This document shows, one piece after another, positions 33,336 through 45,205 of a stretch of DNA of 64,000 bases. The stretch is from positions 231,781,556 to 231,845,555 of the forward strand of contig OX336398.1 of NCBI GenBank assembly GCA_946902985.2, written 5' to 3'. The DNA is from Meconema thalassinum. Taxonomy: Eukaryota; Arthropoda; Insecta; Orthoptera; Tettigoniidae. The stretch's first letter is position 1; each line of letters begins with the position of its first letter. The notes under the pieces were generated by a model. That model had not been told where the DNA came from. It made no database searches and saw only the letters and a list, made by a program, of their open reading frames with translations. A program made the position numbers and the translations under genes.

Positions 33336-35832
33336 TTACACTCTGTTACTGTCGAGTCGTAATGATCTGCGACTTTGCGTTGAGGGTGAAGACTGTAGTG
33401 CGATCTGACTCGCACTCATATCTGAACCTACAATGGCCCTTGTAGGCGTACTGAAGCGTCCTTCAGCAGGCCTAGAGTCTAATTCCAGGATTTCCTCAGA
33501 CATCTCCGGGCGTCCCCGAAGTTGCCTGGGACGTTGGAATATCGTAATATCCTCATCTGAAGTCTTAGCCTTACCTTCCCTCGTAATTACTGTTTGCCTT
33601 ATGCAAATATTTGGGCAATGTGACCTTGCATCATCAAACCATTTTTTGGCTGGAAACCCTAATTTAGGGCAATCACAACAACAATTGCAACAATAGCACC
33701 ATAAAATTATCCCAATTGTACCTGCTATAGTTAGTACAATATACTTATATACATTGAAATGTTTATACATCATCTGACTTTGTATGTCTTCTTCTTGTTT
33801 TCTCACCAAGTCCTCCACCTCTTCTGTTTTGTGCGTGGCCCACTTTAAATCATTCACATGATTTAACAAATTATTCAGTGGCAGTTTATTAACCTCCGGT
33901 ACCTGCTCTTTTTTTATTTTATTTTTTTAGCGTATGGCTTTTAGTGCCGGGAGTGTCCGAGGACATGTTCGGCTCGCCAGTTTTGTAGCTGCTTCGAGAC
34001 GGACACCCAATGGGTGAGCTACAAGTACCGTTGGGGAGGGAAGGAGGGAAGTTGGAATGTAAGGAAGAGGAGTTGGAAGGTAGCGGCTGTGGCCTAGAGT
34101 TAGGGACCAACCCCGGCATTTGCCTGGAAAGAAGATGGGAAACCACAGAAGACCATCTTCAAGGTTGCCGGCGGGGGGATTCGAACCTCCTCGCCTCCCG
34201 GATGTGAGCGACTGCCATCAGTCATGCCGTAACCACCACGGCTAACTCACCCGGTGGTACCTGCTCTAACTTAATCTCACTACCAATCTGCTCGCAGCAG
34301 TCATAATTAAGTATCAAATCTGGCACTAAGTCCTTACCTCGAGTAGTGTTTATTTTACCTACCCCTTGTACCTTACTATGGGGGCTGTACAACGTACACC
34401 CTGGACTTAACACAACAATACCTGTGCCAGTTAGTCCCATATCACTTGTAGTGTCCTTACACATGCAGGTGACCCTTGTCTCACCTGGAGACACATAAAT
34501 ATACCTGTTTTCCCTTATAGGTATCCACAGCAGTCGCTGTACTGGTAGTACTCTCTTATCACAATTCTCCGGTACCTGACTAACTCCACTGAGTATCTTC
34601 ACTGCGCAACTGTCTTGCGAGTGAACCATATTAACAGGGAACTGAGCATGACACAACCTCCACGTGGCAGACACTACCTTACACTGCCTCACCTGTTCCC
34701 TATCTAATTGCGCAAATGTCTGCTTTTCCTTGTCCATCAATATATAGTCCTTGGCCTCTTGAATGTACACAAAATGGTCGGGATTACTCTTCATGTAAGT
34801 GGGGAATGGGATCATATGATACACACTATAAACCACTCTGCCTGTAAGGGGTGTTCTTATAACATACACAAGATAGTTTTCACTTGTAAACACTTCCACT
34901 GTGGCCACCTTGTAGACTAGGTAACCGTAAGCTGACCTTAATTAAAATGGCAGAGACAGCCCCTTGGGAAAGTCCTCCTGGGCTTTCTTATAACTTTCTA
35001 TGATGTCATCCGGTGATATTATCTGTACCTGTATGACTCCTACCTGTGCATTCATGATGCCTGACAGTACCACACTGTACTGCTCATACAGCTGTACAAG
35101 TAAGCCTTCTATCTCAATTAAATGTCTGTTTAATGAGATCTCTAACTCTGCTTGCTCAAATGCTTCTGTAATCCGAAGCGTACTATTGGACAAATATGTC
35201 CTGATTTCATTTAAACCCTGAGTCAACCTCTGCTCGTTTGCAGTTACATCGTAGATGGTGCTGTTCATTGTTTGTAACGTGGACTTAACCACTATCATCT
35301 GCTCTTTAGTGACCTTAATCATTGAGAGTTGCTCTCTTTCTAACTCTCTTATTTGTGACTCATACTTATCTGCATCATCCTGACTTAACGTTCCAAATAA
35401 CGCTTTGGCTATTGAACCTACAGCATTTATCAATCCCCTTTTCGGTCTGGTATTATCCGTCTCCCCACTTGGTCTAGTGATTTTGGCTATCGTTTCTTTA
35501 GATTCCTTAATCCGTTGTAAATGATTACTTAACATCTTAACGTCATGCTGACATGTCAAATTTGTTTTCTGCTCTAACAATATACATGCCAATTGTGTCC
35601 AGTGTATATGCTCCCTGATATTTGAAAATACATCACTTAGCTGATTCAAATTCACATAGGTAACTAATGTCCATTCCATATTATACAACTGTATCTCACC
35701 CTGGTTGTCAAAGTATACTCCAGGTGTATTCTCGTATGGTGTCACTTGTACATCTAGTACTTCTCCGGTTATGCCGTGGGGTGATGACGTCACTGTTACC
35801 ACCGCCACCATGGTGTAGAACCATTCTAGCAT
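33336..35832 (-). pseudogene. env: Baculovirus-F-like envelope gene, broken
   Basis: It reads on the minus strand from a candidate ATG at 35830-35832. The N-terminus is hydrophobic (signal-like). About 130 residues on, a dibasic furin-type cleavage motif (RPKR) is followed by a Gly/Ala-rich hydrophobic stretch and a long heptad-like helix. This is the layout of F-type fusion glycoproteins in errantiviruses and baculoviruses. A middle segment (34222-34908) has many cysteines. A transmembrane helix (YIVLTIAGTIGIILW) and cytoplasmic tail lie at 33336-33869. Breaks: an in-frame TAA at 34942-34944 and a SINE at 33910-34255 between ectodomain and membrane anchor. No functional envelope is expected. 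Confidence 0.85.
33910..34255 (-). mobile_element. SINE family 3 inserted in env
   Basis: The minus-strand head GTTAGCCGTGGTGGTTACGG with B-box GGTTCGAATCC precedes a body matching 11545-11645. The A-rich tail reads as T-rich on the plus strand at 33910-33929. A 12-bp duplication GGTACCTGCTCT flanks it (33898-33909 and 34256-34267), which proves insertion after the gypsy element. Confidence 0.9.
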
Positions 35833-35862
35833 TCGTGCAATTGCCTTCTGCCTTACCTGCAA

Positions 35863-37131
35863 GGTGAAGACAGGTTATTCGTTACCTATTTTACTGATTT
35901 TCCACCAAAAATTTATCTACTTCAATAACTAAAGTCTCAAAAGACTTTGCTTCGCATCCTGGCTTAGGCATGCGGCTACAAAACTATCAGCAGTGTCATA
36001 CACTAAGTCCAAAAACTTGCTCCCTTAACTTCGAGTTCTGTTACATAGAGACTCGGCTTCACATCCCGCCTCGGGGATGGCTACACTAATGCCGTTTGCA
36101 TTTTACTGAATGCTCTCAAAATGTGCCTTACATGGCTCGGTTTCTGTGTCATTTCATCTAAGCTAAATTCCGGTTTTCCCTACCCCTGTCCTAACGGGTG
36201 CGTATCCGCGACTACCCTAGGGGTGACGAGTCACATATAGGCTACACGCTCGCCTTCGTGCAACCCTTTACTTACGAGCACCTCAGTGCCACCCGTCGAA
36301 CCTCTGTTCGTCTGACTGTTTAAAATTTCTAATACGGCCCAATTTTGTTTTCCGTAGCTTGGCGGGGTATTAAAGAACCCTACCAGCAGCTGTCGCTATG
36401 ACCTAGTTACCATTGAGACGAAGGGGTGTGTAACTTCGTCGTGGCCGAAATTTGAGGTTCTGACTCTTCGCTTTTCTCAAATGTGCCTCTTAGAGCACTT
36501 CTTCTCTACTTACTATACACACGTATGTGTCCCTAAATAATTTGTACCTTTAACACAGGTGTCTCTAATTCACCCTTATTCCATTGATTGGTTTCCATAT
36601 ATTATCATAGGCAGGCCTTCGCACACCTGGGGCTGCCAATAATAACATATGGCTCAATTACACAGAGCTACTCACCGGGATTCGCGCCTGCCTGACCAGT
36701 AGGTCATCGAGGTCATCAGGCGACGCCTCTTTCCTGTCGCCTCTTACGACACAGCAGGCTCACTGTTGGGGGTATTCTAACACCAATGATCACGTGTCTA
36801 AACGTTCCAATGGTTCCCGCCACCCACACGGGTGTTTTACTTCCTCAGGATGGCCGCTCCGGGGCCACTATGGACATCCCTGTATTTCGCCTTACGTAAC
36901 TCATGTCTCCCGGTGCGTTATCTAGGCCGCTCGCCTCTGTTGTCCACTGTTCAAATATTATTGTGTGCCTACTGATGAACTATATTGACTCCATTCGCAC
37001 ACAATCTCTCACAGCTGTGTTAACCCTTAGCTGTCATTGTAGTCTACTAACCGTATATATACGTCCTTACTCCTTAATCCGTTCTGTGCTGCTTCTGCAC
37101 CCACCCGGGTTCTAAACCCGTTGGAGTCCTT
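35863..37131 (-). other. Long pol-env spacer
   Basis: About 1.27 kb without a plausible ORF separates the end of pol from env. This is longer than the short or overlapping junction usual in gypsy-type elements. On the minus strand an AG acceptor-like CTTGCAG lies near 35856-35862, immediately before env. This fits env being expressed from a spliced RNA. Confidence 0.6.
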
Positions 37132-38727
37132 TTACAAGTACATTTTCAACCGATTCTTATGCACCTTAACTCTTCTGCCTTTCTTATTAAGCAGTAGGGT
37201 ACAATTTACCCCTGAAACGTCCACTACCTCATAAGGTCCTACAAATGGCGGACTCAGCTTTTTAGATCGTCCTCTTCGCAATGCATCATTACGCAAGAGT
37301 ACCTTGTCACCAATTCGAAATGTGACTTCATTCTGCCTTTTATCGTAATTAGCCTTTTCCGGTTCTTTACGCTCAACTAGCGTCCTCCTAGCGGCTTCAT
37401 GATTCCTCCTGAGCTGTGACGTCAGCTCCTCTACCACGTTCTGATGTTCATTATAATCCACCTCAGGTGGCTTTTGCAATACACCTGGTATATTCGCCTT
37501 CTTTCCAAAAATAAGCTCGTAGGGTGTGAACCCTGTACTAGTACTCTTGGTAGTATTATACACAAAGCTCGCTGTGGGCAGATATTTATCCCAGTCGTTT
37601 TGTTCACTTGAGCAAACATAATGCCTCAGGTACTCTGCTAGTACCTTGTGGGATCTCTCTACGCTACCGTTGGATTGTGGTCTGAAAGCGCTTGTGTTTG
37701 TTTTCTTAATTCGCAATTTCTTGCAAAATGCCTTGAATACTTCGCTCATGAAGTTACTACCCTGGTCAATGAGAATCTGCCCCGGTATCCCGTAAATGCT
37801 TATAACATTATTAATGAGCGTCCGTGCCACTGTTTCAGCCTCCTGATTCGGCATGGCACTAGCAACCAAGTACTTCGACAGTTGGTCCTGGCATGTCAAA
37901 ATATACTTATTGCCAAGCTCTGTCACCGGAAGTGGACCCACCACATCCAGAGATACCTTCTCAAAGACCGTGCTAGGGGTGTCCGTAATTACCATTGGCG
38001 CTCTGACGTCTGGTCTAGTCCCCTTATTCTTTTGGCATGAAGGACACGAGCGTATATAACGCTCAATGTCGCTTTTCATTCCCTTCCACTGTAATCGTTC
38101 GCGTACCCTGGCGTACGTGCGGGCTATTCCCTGGTGTCCTCCAACCAAGGAATCATGACACTCCTTCAGGATGGCCAATTTCTCAGCCTCCTGCAACTCG
38201 GTTACCTCGGGTAAGCTGTCTTCGGGCGTGGACTCCTCTGCGTTAGCGTCCTCGGAGACCTCACTACCGTCTGCTTCAATTCCCTCTACCGTAGCGTCCT
38301 CGGGTTTTGAAGTCGTTGCTACCCTCCTACGAGTTTCCATATGAGTGGCCACGGCCGCCCCCTGCCGTAACTCGTGCCCAGCCGAGTTGATCACTCGCGC
38401 TTGACACTGTGCATCAGTGGGATTCCTGCTAAGGGCATCAGCATTGCAGTTCTGCTTGCCCTGCTTGTAAATGATTTCAAAATCATACTCTGCTAATTTC
38501 AATCGGAACATTAGCAGGCGTGACGACGGGTCCTGGACATTGAATACCCACTTCAGCGGCTTGTGATCTGTCACCACTGTGAAATGCCGTCCAAACAAAT
38601 ACGGCCTGAAATACTTTACACCCCAAACAATGCCTAATAATTCTTTTTCTGTGACACTATAATTTCTTTCTGCCTTATTAAGCGTCCTGCTTGCATACGC
38701 TACGGGAAGATCTTTACCCACGGGCCC
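37132..38727 (-). pseudogene. pol: Pol part 2: RNase H remainder and integrase
   Basis: It continues in frame after the stop at 38728. Ty3 RNase H (AYASRTLNKAERNYSVTEKE and VVTDHKPL with conserved Asp) comes first. Then the integrase: an H2C2 zinc-binding region (HQG...H, then CPSCQK), the DDE core (SLDVVGPLP, then ILIDQGSNF, then SNGSVERSHK), and the C-terminal GDKVLLRN/GPYEVVDV domain. All three acidic integrase residues are present. Without the upstream stop this part would belong to the same polyprotein; alone it has no usual start. Confidence 0.9.
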
Positions 38728-40542
38728 TTATGACAATACGGCCCCCACTGCTTCGTTGCTAGCATCTGTGGTAAGAACGAATGGCTTTTCAAAATCTGGG
38801 TACTGTAATATAGGCTCTTCAATGAGTTTTAGCTTTAGCGTTTCGAACGCTTGTTCCTGTGCATCTCCCCACACGAAGGGAATTTCCTTCTTCACTAATT
38901 CATATAGTGGCTTCGCGATCTTACTATAATTGGGTATAAATTTCCTATAATACCCACTGAGTCCGCAGAATTGTTTAATCTGGCGGCTCGTGGTAGGCCT
39001 CGGAAAATCCTTCACGGCCTGCACCTTTCGTGAGTCTGGTAAGACTCCCTCTTCAGTAATTACATGCCCTAAGAACGTCACTTCAGTCCTCAGGAACTCA
39101 CACTTATCTGGCTGGAGCTTCAACGTATTTTCTCTCAGCCTTTGAAAAACATCCCTTAACTTAGCATTGTGCTCCTCTATTGAGCTACCATACACTATTA
39201 TATCATCTAGATAGCACAGACACTGAATACCTGTCAATCCGGTAAGCACTGTATTCATCAGCCTTGTGAATGTGGCTGGCGCATCTTTCAACCCCATGGG
39301 CATCTTTGCAAATTCGTACTTGCGCCCTAATGCTGAAAAAGCTGTCTTGGGCCTGTCTTCAGGTTTTAATAACACCTGATAATAACCGCTACAAAGGTCA
39401 AGTATACTGAAATATCTGGCCTCACCTAGAGCATCTAATAGCTCTGAGATGAGTGGGAGGGGATAACTAACCCCTATCGTTACTTCGTTCAATTTTCGGA
39501 AGTCAATCACAACTCTCCACTTTTGCTTACCTGACGCATCCATTTTCTTTGGTACTAACAATAATGGTGCATTCCAAGGGGATGTACTAGGTACAATAAT
39601 TTCATCACCTAGCATCTTATCTATCTGCGCTTGTATCTCTCCCTTTTGTGCCTCCGGCAGCCTATACGGCCGCACATTAATCGGGGGTTGATCCCGGGGC
39701 GTTGGGATCTCGTGACGTATAACTTCCGTGCATGTGAGCTTATCTCCCTCAAGGTGGAAGATGTCATTGTATTCCGCACAGATGGCGTATATACCCTCCT
39801 TATCTACCTGCGTGAGATGGTCTACTCGCAAGCAGTCTATCACTCGGCGTGATCTGGGCTTCTGAGTAGCCCGTTCTCCGGTTACTGCCCTACTGCCTTG
39901 CTGTACCTTGCGTACTCCTGCCAGGCAGGTGTCATCCACCTCCTGCATTCGCACTCGAGGGCTGTACAGAGTCACTTCTTCCTCAGTAGTGTTCATCATG
40001 CTGACTACTGCCTCTTTGTGCTCTGACCTAGTTAGACACTCTTCGAGGTAAACCCCTGGTGCCACCTCGGCCCTCTCAATAATTCCCACTGGTAGATTCT
40101 TATCGACTTCAATAACTACTACCTTCTGAGTTCGAGGCTCGAGGCTGATTATCTTCGCCTCCCTCGCTCCCAGCGGGTATCTTTTACCGTGGATCGTAAC
40201 ATGACCCTTCCGGTAGTCGATCACGCTGTCAGCTAGGATGTCTCTCCCTATTATACCATCCTGGCTTAGTTGGAAATCACTGCCCACCACATGCACTGTG
40301 TGTTTAGTACCTCCTATAACAAACTGAACGGTCCCTTGGGTGTAAATCGTTCCCTCGCTTACACCCATTAATTCGATCGTGGTGCCTCTACTGATTGTAA
40401 CTGTTTTAGGCACTGATTGCCTCTTCACTAGGCTGACATCGGAACCAGTGTCAATTAAAAACCTCAGAGGCCCCCCACAATGCATTAATATAGTGCCCTC
40501 CATGTCACGTGCCTTGGGACTCCTTAAATTACGGGATTCCAT
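38728..40542 (-). pseudogene. pol: Pol part 1: protease and reverse transcriptase
   Basis: A 604-codon frame. An aspartic protease lies near the N-terminus (FLIDTGSDVSLV with the D-T-G site). The reverse transcriptase follows, with blocks for primer grip and palm: VIDFRKLNEVT, FSILDLCSGYYQVLL, FAKMPMGLKDAPATFTRLM and the YLDDIIVYG catalytic box, then the connection region VTFLGHVI and CGLSGYYRKFI. RNase H begins at the end (LTTDASNEAVGAVLS), where an in-frame TAA at 38728-38730 cuts it. The downstream frame is in the same phase, so this is a single nonsense interruption and not a domain loss. Confidence 0.9.
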
Positions 40543-41891
40543 AGCTGTCCCTGTGTTATGGACCCGCTCCAGTTTGTCGCCCCTGTCTGAGTGATATTTC
40601 TCTTACTACCTTTCCCACTCTTGAACCAACAGTCTTTGGTTCCATGTGACCACCGGTCACAAACATCGCACTGGCGTCGGCCTTTCATGGCCTTGCCTCC
40701 CGTGCGCCTACTCTGGCCCTGGCCTTTCTTGGCCTCCTGACAATTTCGTTTTATGTAGACCTGCCGGCCACAGGTATAGCACGTCCGTCGGTCCACTCCT
40801 GCTTGTGGTACCTGGGCTGTCTGTCGGCAGTTTTTTTGTACGTGCCCTTTCTTCCCACAACGGTAACAGGTTCTACTCCTGTCCGCTTCCGTGTGAGGCT
40901 TCTCTCTAATTATGCGCACGGCTTCCGGCGCCACGGCTTCCTTATCTCTTTGCTTCTTTCGGCAATCGCGCTCTACGTGTCCCGGTTTTTTGCAAAATCT
41001 ACATATGATCTTACTTGGTGTGACCCCTTTCTGTACATTAGGTGTATTACCTAACGCGGTGCGTGCGCCTCGGGTTCGTGCCTCCTTGCACTCCCGTGCG
41101 ATGTGGCCTTCCCTGTTACAATTGTAACAGACCACCCTAACACTCGCTTGTGTTGGCTTAGTATGCCACCTTAGTGGTGCCTTCCTTTCCTGATCGGGTT
41201 TACCTGCTCTTACCCCTGAGCTATGTTTCGTATGCAACCCTTCTCGTGCCTTCTTTGACAGAATTACCGCCTCTTCTTGCCTTGCTGTGGCTACAGCTTT
41301 CTCGAAGGTAATGGCCCCGTGGCCCTGGACCCTGGCTTGGATTCGTGGGTTACTTAAGCCCTGTATGAAGCTAGCTACGCATATTTTTCTTGTGATTCTT
41401 AACTGAGCTTCCCTGTCCTCCCAACTTTCTCCATCGAGGACTGCTTCCCTGAACGCAGCTGATAGAGTCTCTACTTTGTGTGCCCATGTCGCCACTGATT
41501 CCCTCGGATACTGCGCTGTTTGAAACATCTGGCAAATATACAAGTCTAATGTGCCCTGAAATCCATAGTATTCTTGTAATGCCTGTTTGGCAGCCTCCCA
41601 ATGATTTATATCTCTTCTGACTAACAACTTATCTCGGGCCTTGCCCGTGATTTTGGTCAGGATATACTTAAAGAACAGCTCTTGATCATCGTCTTTTACC
41701 ATGCGAACAGCAGCGTCTACATTGGCCACAAACTCACGTAATCTGTCGGGCTGTGTTCCATCGAACTCCCGACCTATCAGGCGATGTCCTTCGGTTACTG
41801 ATACAAAAGGCCCACTTGTACTTACCATATCTATGTCTGCTAGCCTCTCCTCTACCTGGACACTGGTAGCTGCACTTGTCTGTCTTGCCAT
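40524..41891 (-). CDS. gag: Gag of the gypsy element
   Basis: This 455-codon frame starts at ATG 41889-41891. The N-terminal half contains a Ty3-type gag core (FVANVDAAVRMVKDDD, then FFKYILTKITGKARDKL), which assembles the particle shell. The C-terminal half is basic and has five CX2CX4HX4C-type zinc knuckles that bind RNA. In the fourth (CYTCGRQVYIKRNC) the His is replaced by Tyr, so it is probably non-functional. The gag end overlaps pol by 19 bases, and pol lies in the -1 frame, consistent with -1 ribosomal frameshifting as in other gypsy elements. The frame is intact. Confidence 0.9.
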   Translation of the reverse strand: MARQTSAATSVQVEERLADIDMVSTSGPFVSVTEGHRLIGREFDGTQPDRLREFVANVDAAVRMVKDDDQELFFKYILTKITGKARDKLLVRRDINHWEAAKQALQEYYGFQGTLDLYICQMFQTAQYPRESVATWAHKVETLSAAFREAVLDGESWEDREAQLRITRKICVASFIQGLSNPRIQARVQGHGAITFEKAVATARQEEAVILSKKAREGLHTKHSSGVRAGKPDQERKAPLRWHTKPTQASVRVVCYNCNREGHIARECKEARTRGARTALGNTPNVQKGVTPSKIICRFCKKPGHVERDCRKKQRDKEAVAPEAVRIIREKPHTEADRSRTCYRCGKKGHVQKNCRQTAQVPQAGVDRRTCYTCGRQVYIKRNCQEAKKGQGQSRRTGGKAMKGRRQCDVCDRWSHGTKDCWFKSGKGSKRNITQTGATNWSGSITQGQLWNPVI

Positions 41892-42191
41892 TGTAATAAG
41901 GTTAGCTTACCTGGCGGCTACTTCTTCTTCTTTGTTGTCTCTGCTAACTGGATACTGCGGCTGATCGGTTCTCCCTTCTGCTGGTGGCACGGCTCGCTAC
42001 TGCACGGCTCCTTCTGCTTAGTAGGCTTCTTCTTCTCTCTTCTGCGTTGCGCGGCACTCGGTACGATTTACGCGGATGCGCGGACGGACAATCTTCTGCG
42101 TTGTCGCGGTCTTTATCGGACAATCTTCTGCGATGTCGCGATCTCTCTCTTTATTCCGTAGTTGCTCTGTTCAGTGCGTCGAACTCGGGAC

Positions 42192-42209
42192 CCTACACCT
42201 CTGACACCA
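42192..42209 (-). promoter_or_regulatory. Primer-binding site
   Basis: About 12 bases inside the 5' LTR the minus strand reads TGGTGTCAGAGGTG. This is complementary to a tRNA ending in TGACACCA, as in tRNA-Leu acceptor ends. The tRNA assignment is inferred from memory. Confidence 0.55.
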
Positions 42210-42221
42210 AAAAGTTAGGTC

Positions 42222-43092
42222 TGTCGTGACCTACCTAGCCTGTGAGACGTTCTGGCAGGTTGACAGCTCCTCCGTCGATTTTCCCTACTAGCCGAGCGGT
42301 TTTCTAGATAAGGGAACTTGAGGTTTCACAGACTCGTCCCGGAACTACCGGAATAAAAGATGAAATTCCCTTGGACTACTGCCGATTTATTAAGCCCTTG
42401 GCAGTCGAAGTATATATACACTATATACAAATTATGTGAAGTTACTGCTGGGAGTGCACGCAGGTCTGTAATAGCGCTACTAAGTCTTACTGATACTTGA
42501 CATCTAGTGTGTCTCCGCGAGGCTGAATAATGCTCGCGCGCGTTACGACGTTACTCTGGCAAGAACTGAGGCGTGAGAACTACTACTCTGCCACTTTGCA
42601 ACTCTGCAACCCTGTGACTACTCCGCTGTAATGACTCTCTGGCAACTCTCCTGTAATAACTCTGCCGCTCGCCATTTTGGATACCATTATATCCAACTAG
42701 AGATGACCCAGAATCCATCTCTCCCTTCCACTGAGGCCTGGTCCATTCCACCCTCCAGTGCCTGGCAAGTGCTGCTCCCTAAGGTAGCGGCGACTGCCCA
42801 TACTTGTGTCTACGTGACATCCAAGTTTCAACTTCTGGCCTGACTTGTGTCTATGAATCACTCTTCCTACAATACAAAGTACCGGACCAAGTGTCCTTTT
42901 GTACGAGCAATATTTACAGACCTCTGTACACATCCTGGCTCCAGCAGTCTCATTCTCTTGAGAAATACATCTCTGGCTTACAATTGCTCACATCCAACTT
43001 AGTAATAATAATAATAACTCTATTGCCTTTGTATAATGTTCCTCCGAACCGCAGTCCTGGGTTCTGAATCATGGAGGTTCACAGTCACGACA
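42222..43092 (-). repeat. 5' LTR of the gypsy element
   Basis: An 871-bp LTR nearly identical to 32406-33276. Differences seen include those near 42237, 42826, 42850, 42938 and 43027. Confidence 0.9.
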
Positions 43093-43096
43093 AGAT

Positions 43097-43740
43097 ACAG
43101 TATTCTAATAACTGTGAAAAATACCCTATCTAAGTCTAAGAATAAAAACAAAACAAAAGAACATCATAGAAGGAAATTATAAAAATACGCCTCACTGGCA
43201 AGGCCCCCCGTTACCTTATAACTGAACCATAGCAATGAATACCTAATCTCCAGCGCTAAGGCTTTCAATAACCTCAAGAAAAAGGTAGCTATGCTTCTAA
43301 CCTCAACTAATCCAAGAAATAATCAGTAAAATAAGAACCTTGTAACCTCATAGAGTTACAGTGTGGATGGTAGTGGATGGTACCCCCTGTCATCAATCCG
43401 TTGCATAGTGTTGATACGATGATGAGAAACGGCTTGTTCGCTCACTTGGTGGTCTTTTGCCATCGTTTAAAAGGGACGACACACAGTGCAGACTACGCCG
43501 AAGTTTTCGATTCGCCCACGTAATAATTCTAAAGCATCTAACCTTGTTCCTAGTAATGTACGTTCCTTTCCTAAATTTAACTTCTCCGCATAGGTCACAT
43601 GGCGTCTAACGCTACCGAAACGACCGCCAAAGAATAAATAAAACACAGAGATGCTAAACATGGCCCAAGCGACAGCGGTGCTGTCTCGCGTATCCCTGCG
43701 TTTGTTGTCCATCACATAAGACAATCTATTTAATAGAAAG
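43097..43740. other. Spacer, no gene recognised
   Basis: There is no recognisable motif. A short GTGGATGGTAGTGGATGGTA direct repeat lies near 43361-43383. Confidence 0.4.
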
Positions 43741-43741
43741 T

Positions 43742-44190
43742 AATGTTTCGAAGAAAGATTTCTCTGGCGTGGAAGAAATTCTGGTCCCTACAATTTATAC
43801 TTCTGGACAAAAAGTTGAACACAAGATTGAAATTTGAGATTCTAGAATCCTGCGTCCTCTCAACATTAATATACGGTAGCCAAACGTGGTCAGCAACGAG
43901 AAGACAAATGAATACTCTACAAGTGTGCCTCAGTTAGATGGAACGTAATATATTGGGAATAACGAGGAAGATAAGAGTCTCAAATGAATAACTATCAAAA
44001 CTGTCAGCAATACCAGATATTACAGAAAAGGCCTCCAGGCAGAAATGGAAATGGGGAGGGCATATTGTGAGGATGCGAGACGACAGATGGACACACAAGA
44101 ATACCATGTGGGACACAAGAATGGGAAAGCGTCAGAGAGGGAGACCGAGGGGGAGATTGTCCGACTTTTATTCTGCGTGGGCAGGCCCAC
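43742..44190 (+). pseudogene. LINE C-terminal fragment leading into the minisatellite
   Basis: Plus-strand frames show the C-terminal hallmarks of a non-LTR retrotransposon ORF. These are LKFEILESCVLSTLIYGSQTW, RNILGITRK (after a stop), WKWGGHIVRM, RWTHKNTMWDTRMGKRQRGR and AGPQWTRESRNRSTW. At least two stops and one frameshift interrupt it. The final codons and the first bases after the stop are the same sequence as the 80-bp minisatellite unit that follows. The copy is 5'-truncated: no RT catalytic box is present. Confidence 0.75.
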
Positions 44191-44590
44191 AATGGACCAG
44201 AGAATCAAGAAACAGAAGCACGTGGAGGACCATGGAAGACAGAATATCGAGTGAGTGAAGGCAGCACCACAATGGACCAGAGAATCAAGAAGCAGAAGCA
44301 CGTGGAGGACCATGGAAGACAGAATATCGAGTGAGTGAAGGCAGCACCACAATGGACCAGAGAATCCAGAACCAGGAGCACGTGGAGGACCATGTTAGAC
44401 AGAATATCGAGTGAGTGAAGGAAGCACCACAATGGACCAGAGAATCCAGAACCAGAAGCACGTGGAGGACAATGGAAGACAGAATATCGAGTGAGTGAAG
44501 GCAGCACCACAATGGACCAGAGAATCAAGAAACAGAAGCACATGGAGGACCATGGAAGACAGAATGTAGAGTGAGTGAAGGCAGCACCAT
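44191..44590 (+). repeat. 80-bp minisatellite, block 1
   Basis: About five copies of an 80-bp unit that begins like ACAATGGACCAGAGAATCAA and contains GTGGAGGACCATGGAAGACA and GAGTGAGTGAAGGCAGCACC. The first copy is continuous with the LINE ORF end. The BEL element interrupts the array at 44591. Confidence 0.9.
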
Positions 44591-44806
44591 TGTGGGAATA
44601 CACTACACAATTACTTCACGAGAAGACTCTTTCCAAGGAGACATTGAACCACATTTTATTCACATACAAACATTACATTAACTTAAGCTTCAACCATGTT
44701 CCATGCTTCAACTGGGTCTGTTCAAAAACACATAACGCACACTTCAATAGCAACATACACGTAATAGAAAAAAGTCAGTTCGAGATATTCTAGTCTTTTT
44801 CTCACA
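44591..44806 (-). repeat. 3' LTR of the BEL/Pao element
   Basis: A 216-bp LTR, slightly diverged from 50193-50408. Confidence 0.9.
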
Positions 44807-45205
44807 TTCTCCCACCTACGTTAATGGCAGCCAGTCCAACATTAACTTACAAAACACAATCACAGGCTTAGTTTCACAGGCTTGCGAAGAGTCCTTCCGA
44901 ATCTCGTCTCCACCTGGCTCTTAGAAGTCTTTCCTTCAATGTTGATTTCATCCTGAGGCTGTTCCGTGACTTCCTCTCGAAGTCTCTTGCCAATGATTGA
45001 AGATTCACCCTGCTCACTAAGTTCCAGTCCCAATGGATAGATTCTCTGCACAGGTCTCAGTAGAAAACCACTTGAGGTCTTTACTCGTCCCAGCCTAGTT
45101 TCTCCATTTGTTCCTTTCAGTAGTTCGACAACTCTAGCCTAAGGCCAGTCTAGACGTTTTGAGTTGTCATTTCCCACCAACACTATTTCACCAACAGAAA
45201 ATTTT

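Larger units (their letters stand above)
32406..43092 (-). mobile_element. Ty3/gypsy retrotransposon with env (errantivirus-like), inactive
   Basis: Two 871-bp LTRs (TGTCGTGA ... TCACGACA, an 8-bp inverted terminus) are flanked by a 4-bp AGAT duplication at 32402-32405 and 43093-43096. Minus-strand order is LTR, primer-binding site, gag, pol (protease, RT, RNase H, integrase), env, polypurine tract, LTR. Defects are an in-frame stop in pol at 38728-38730, an in-frame stop in env at 34942-34944, and a SINE within env. The LTRs differ at about half a dozen positions that I noticed, suggesting fairly recent insertion. The env and 4-bp duplication point to the errantivirus-like branch of Ty3/gypsy. 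Confidence 0.92.

Noticed and set aside
36903..37115. 70-codon ORF in the pol-env spacer of the gypsy element
   Set aside because: It is on the strand opposite to the element's genes, with no motif and no start context.
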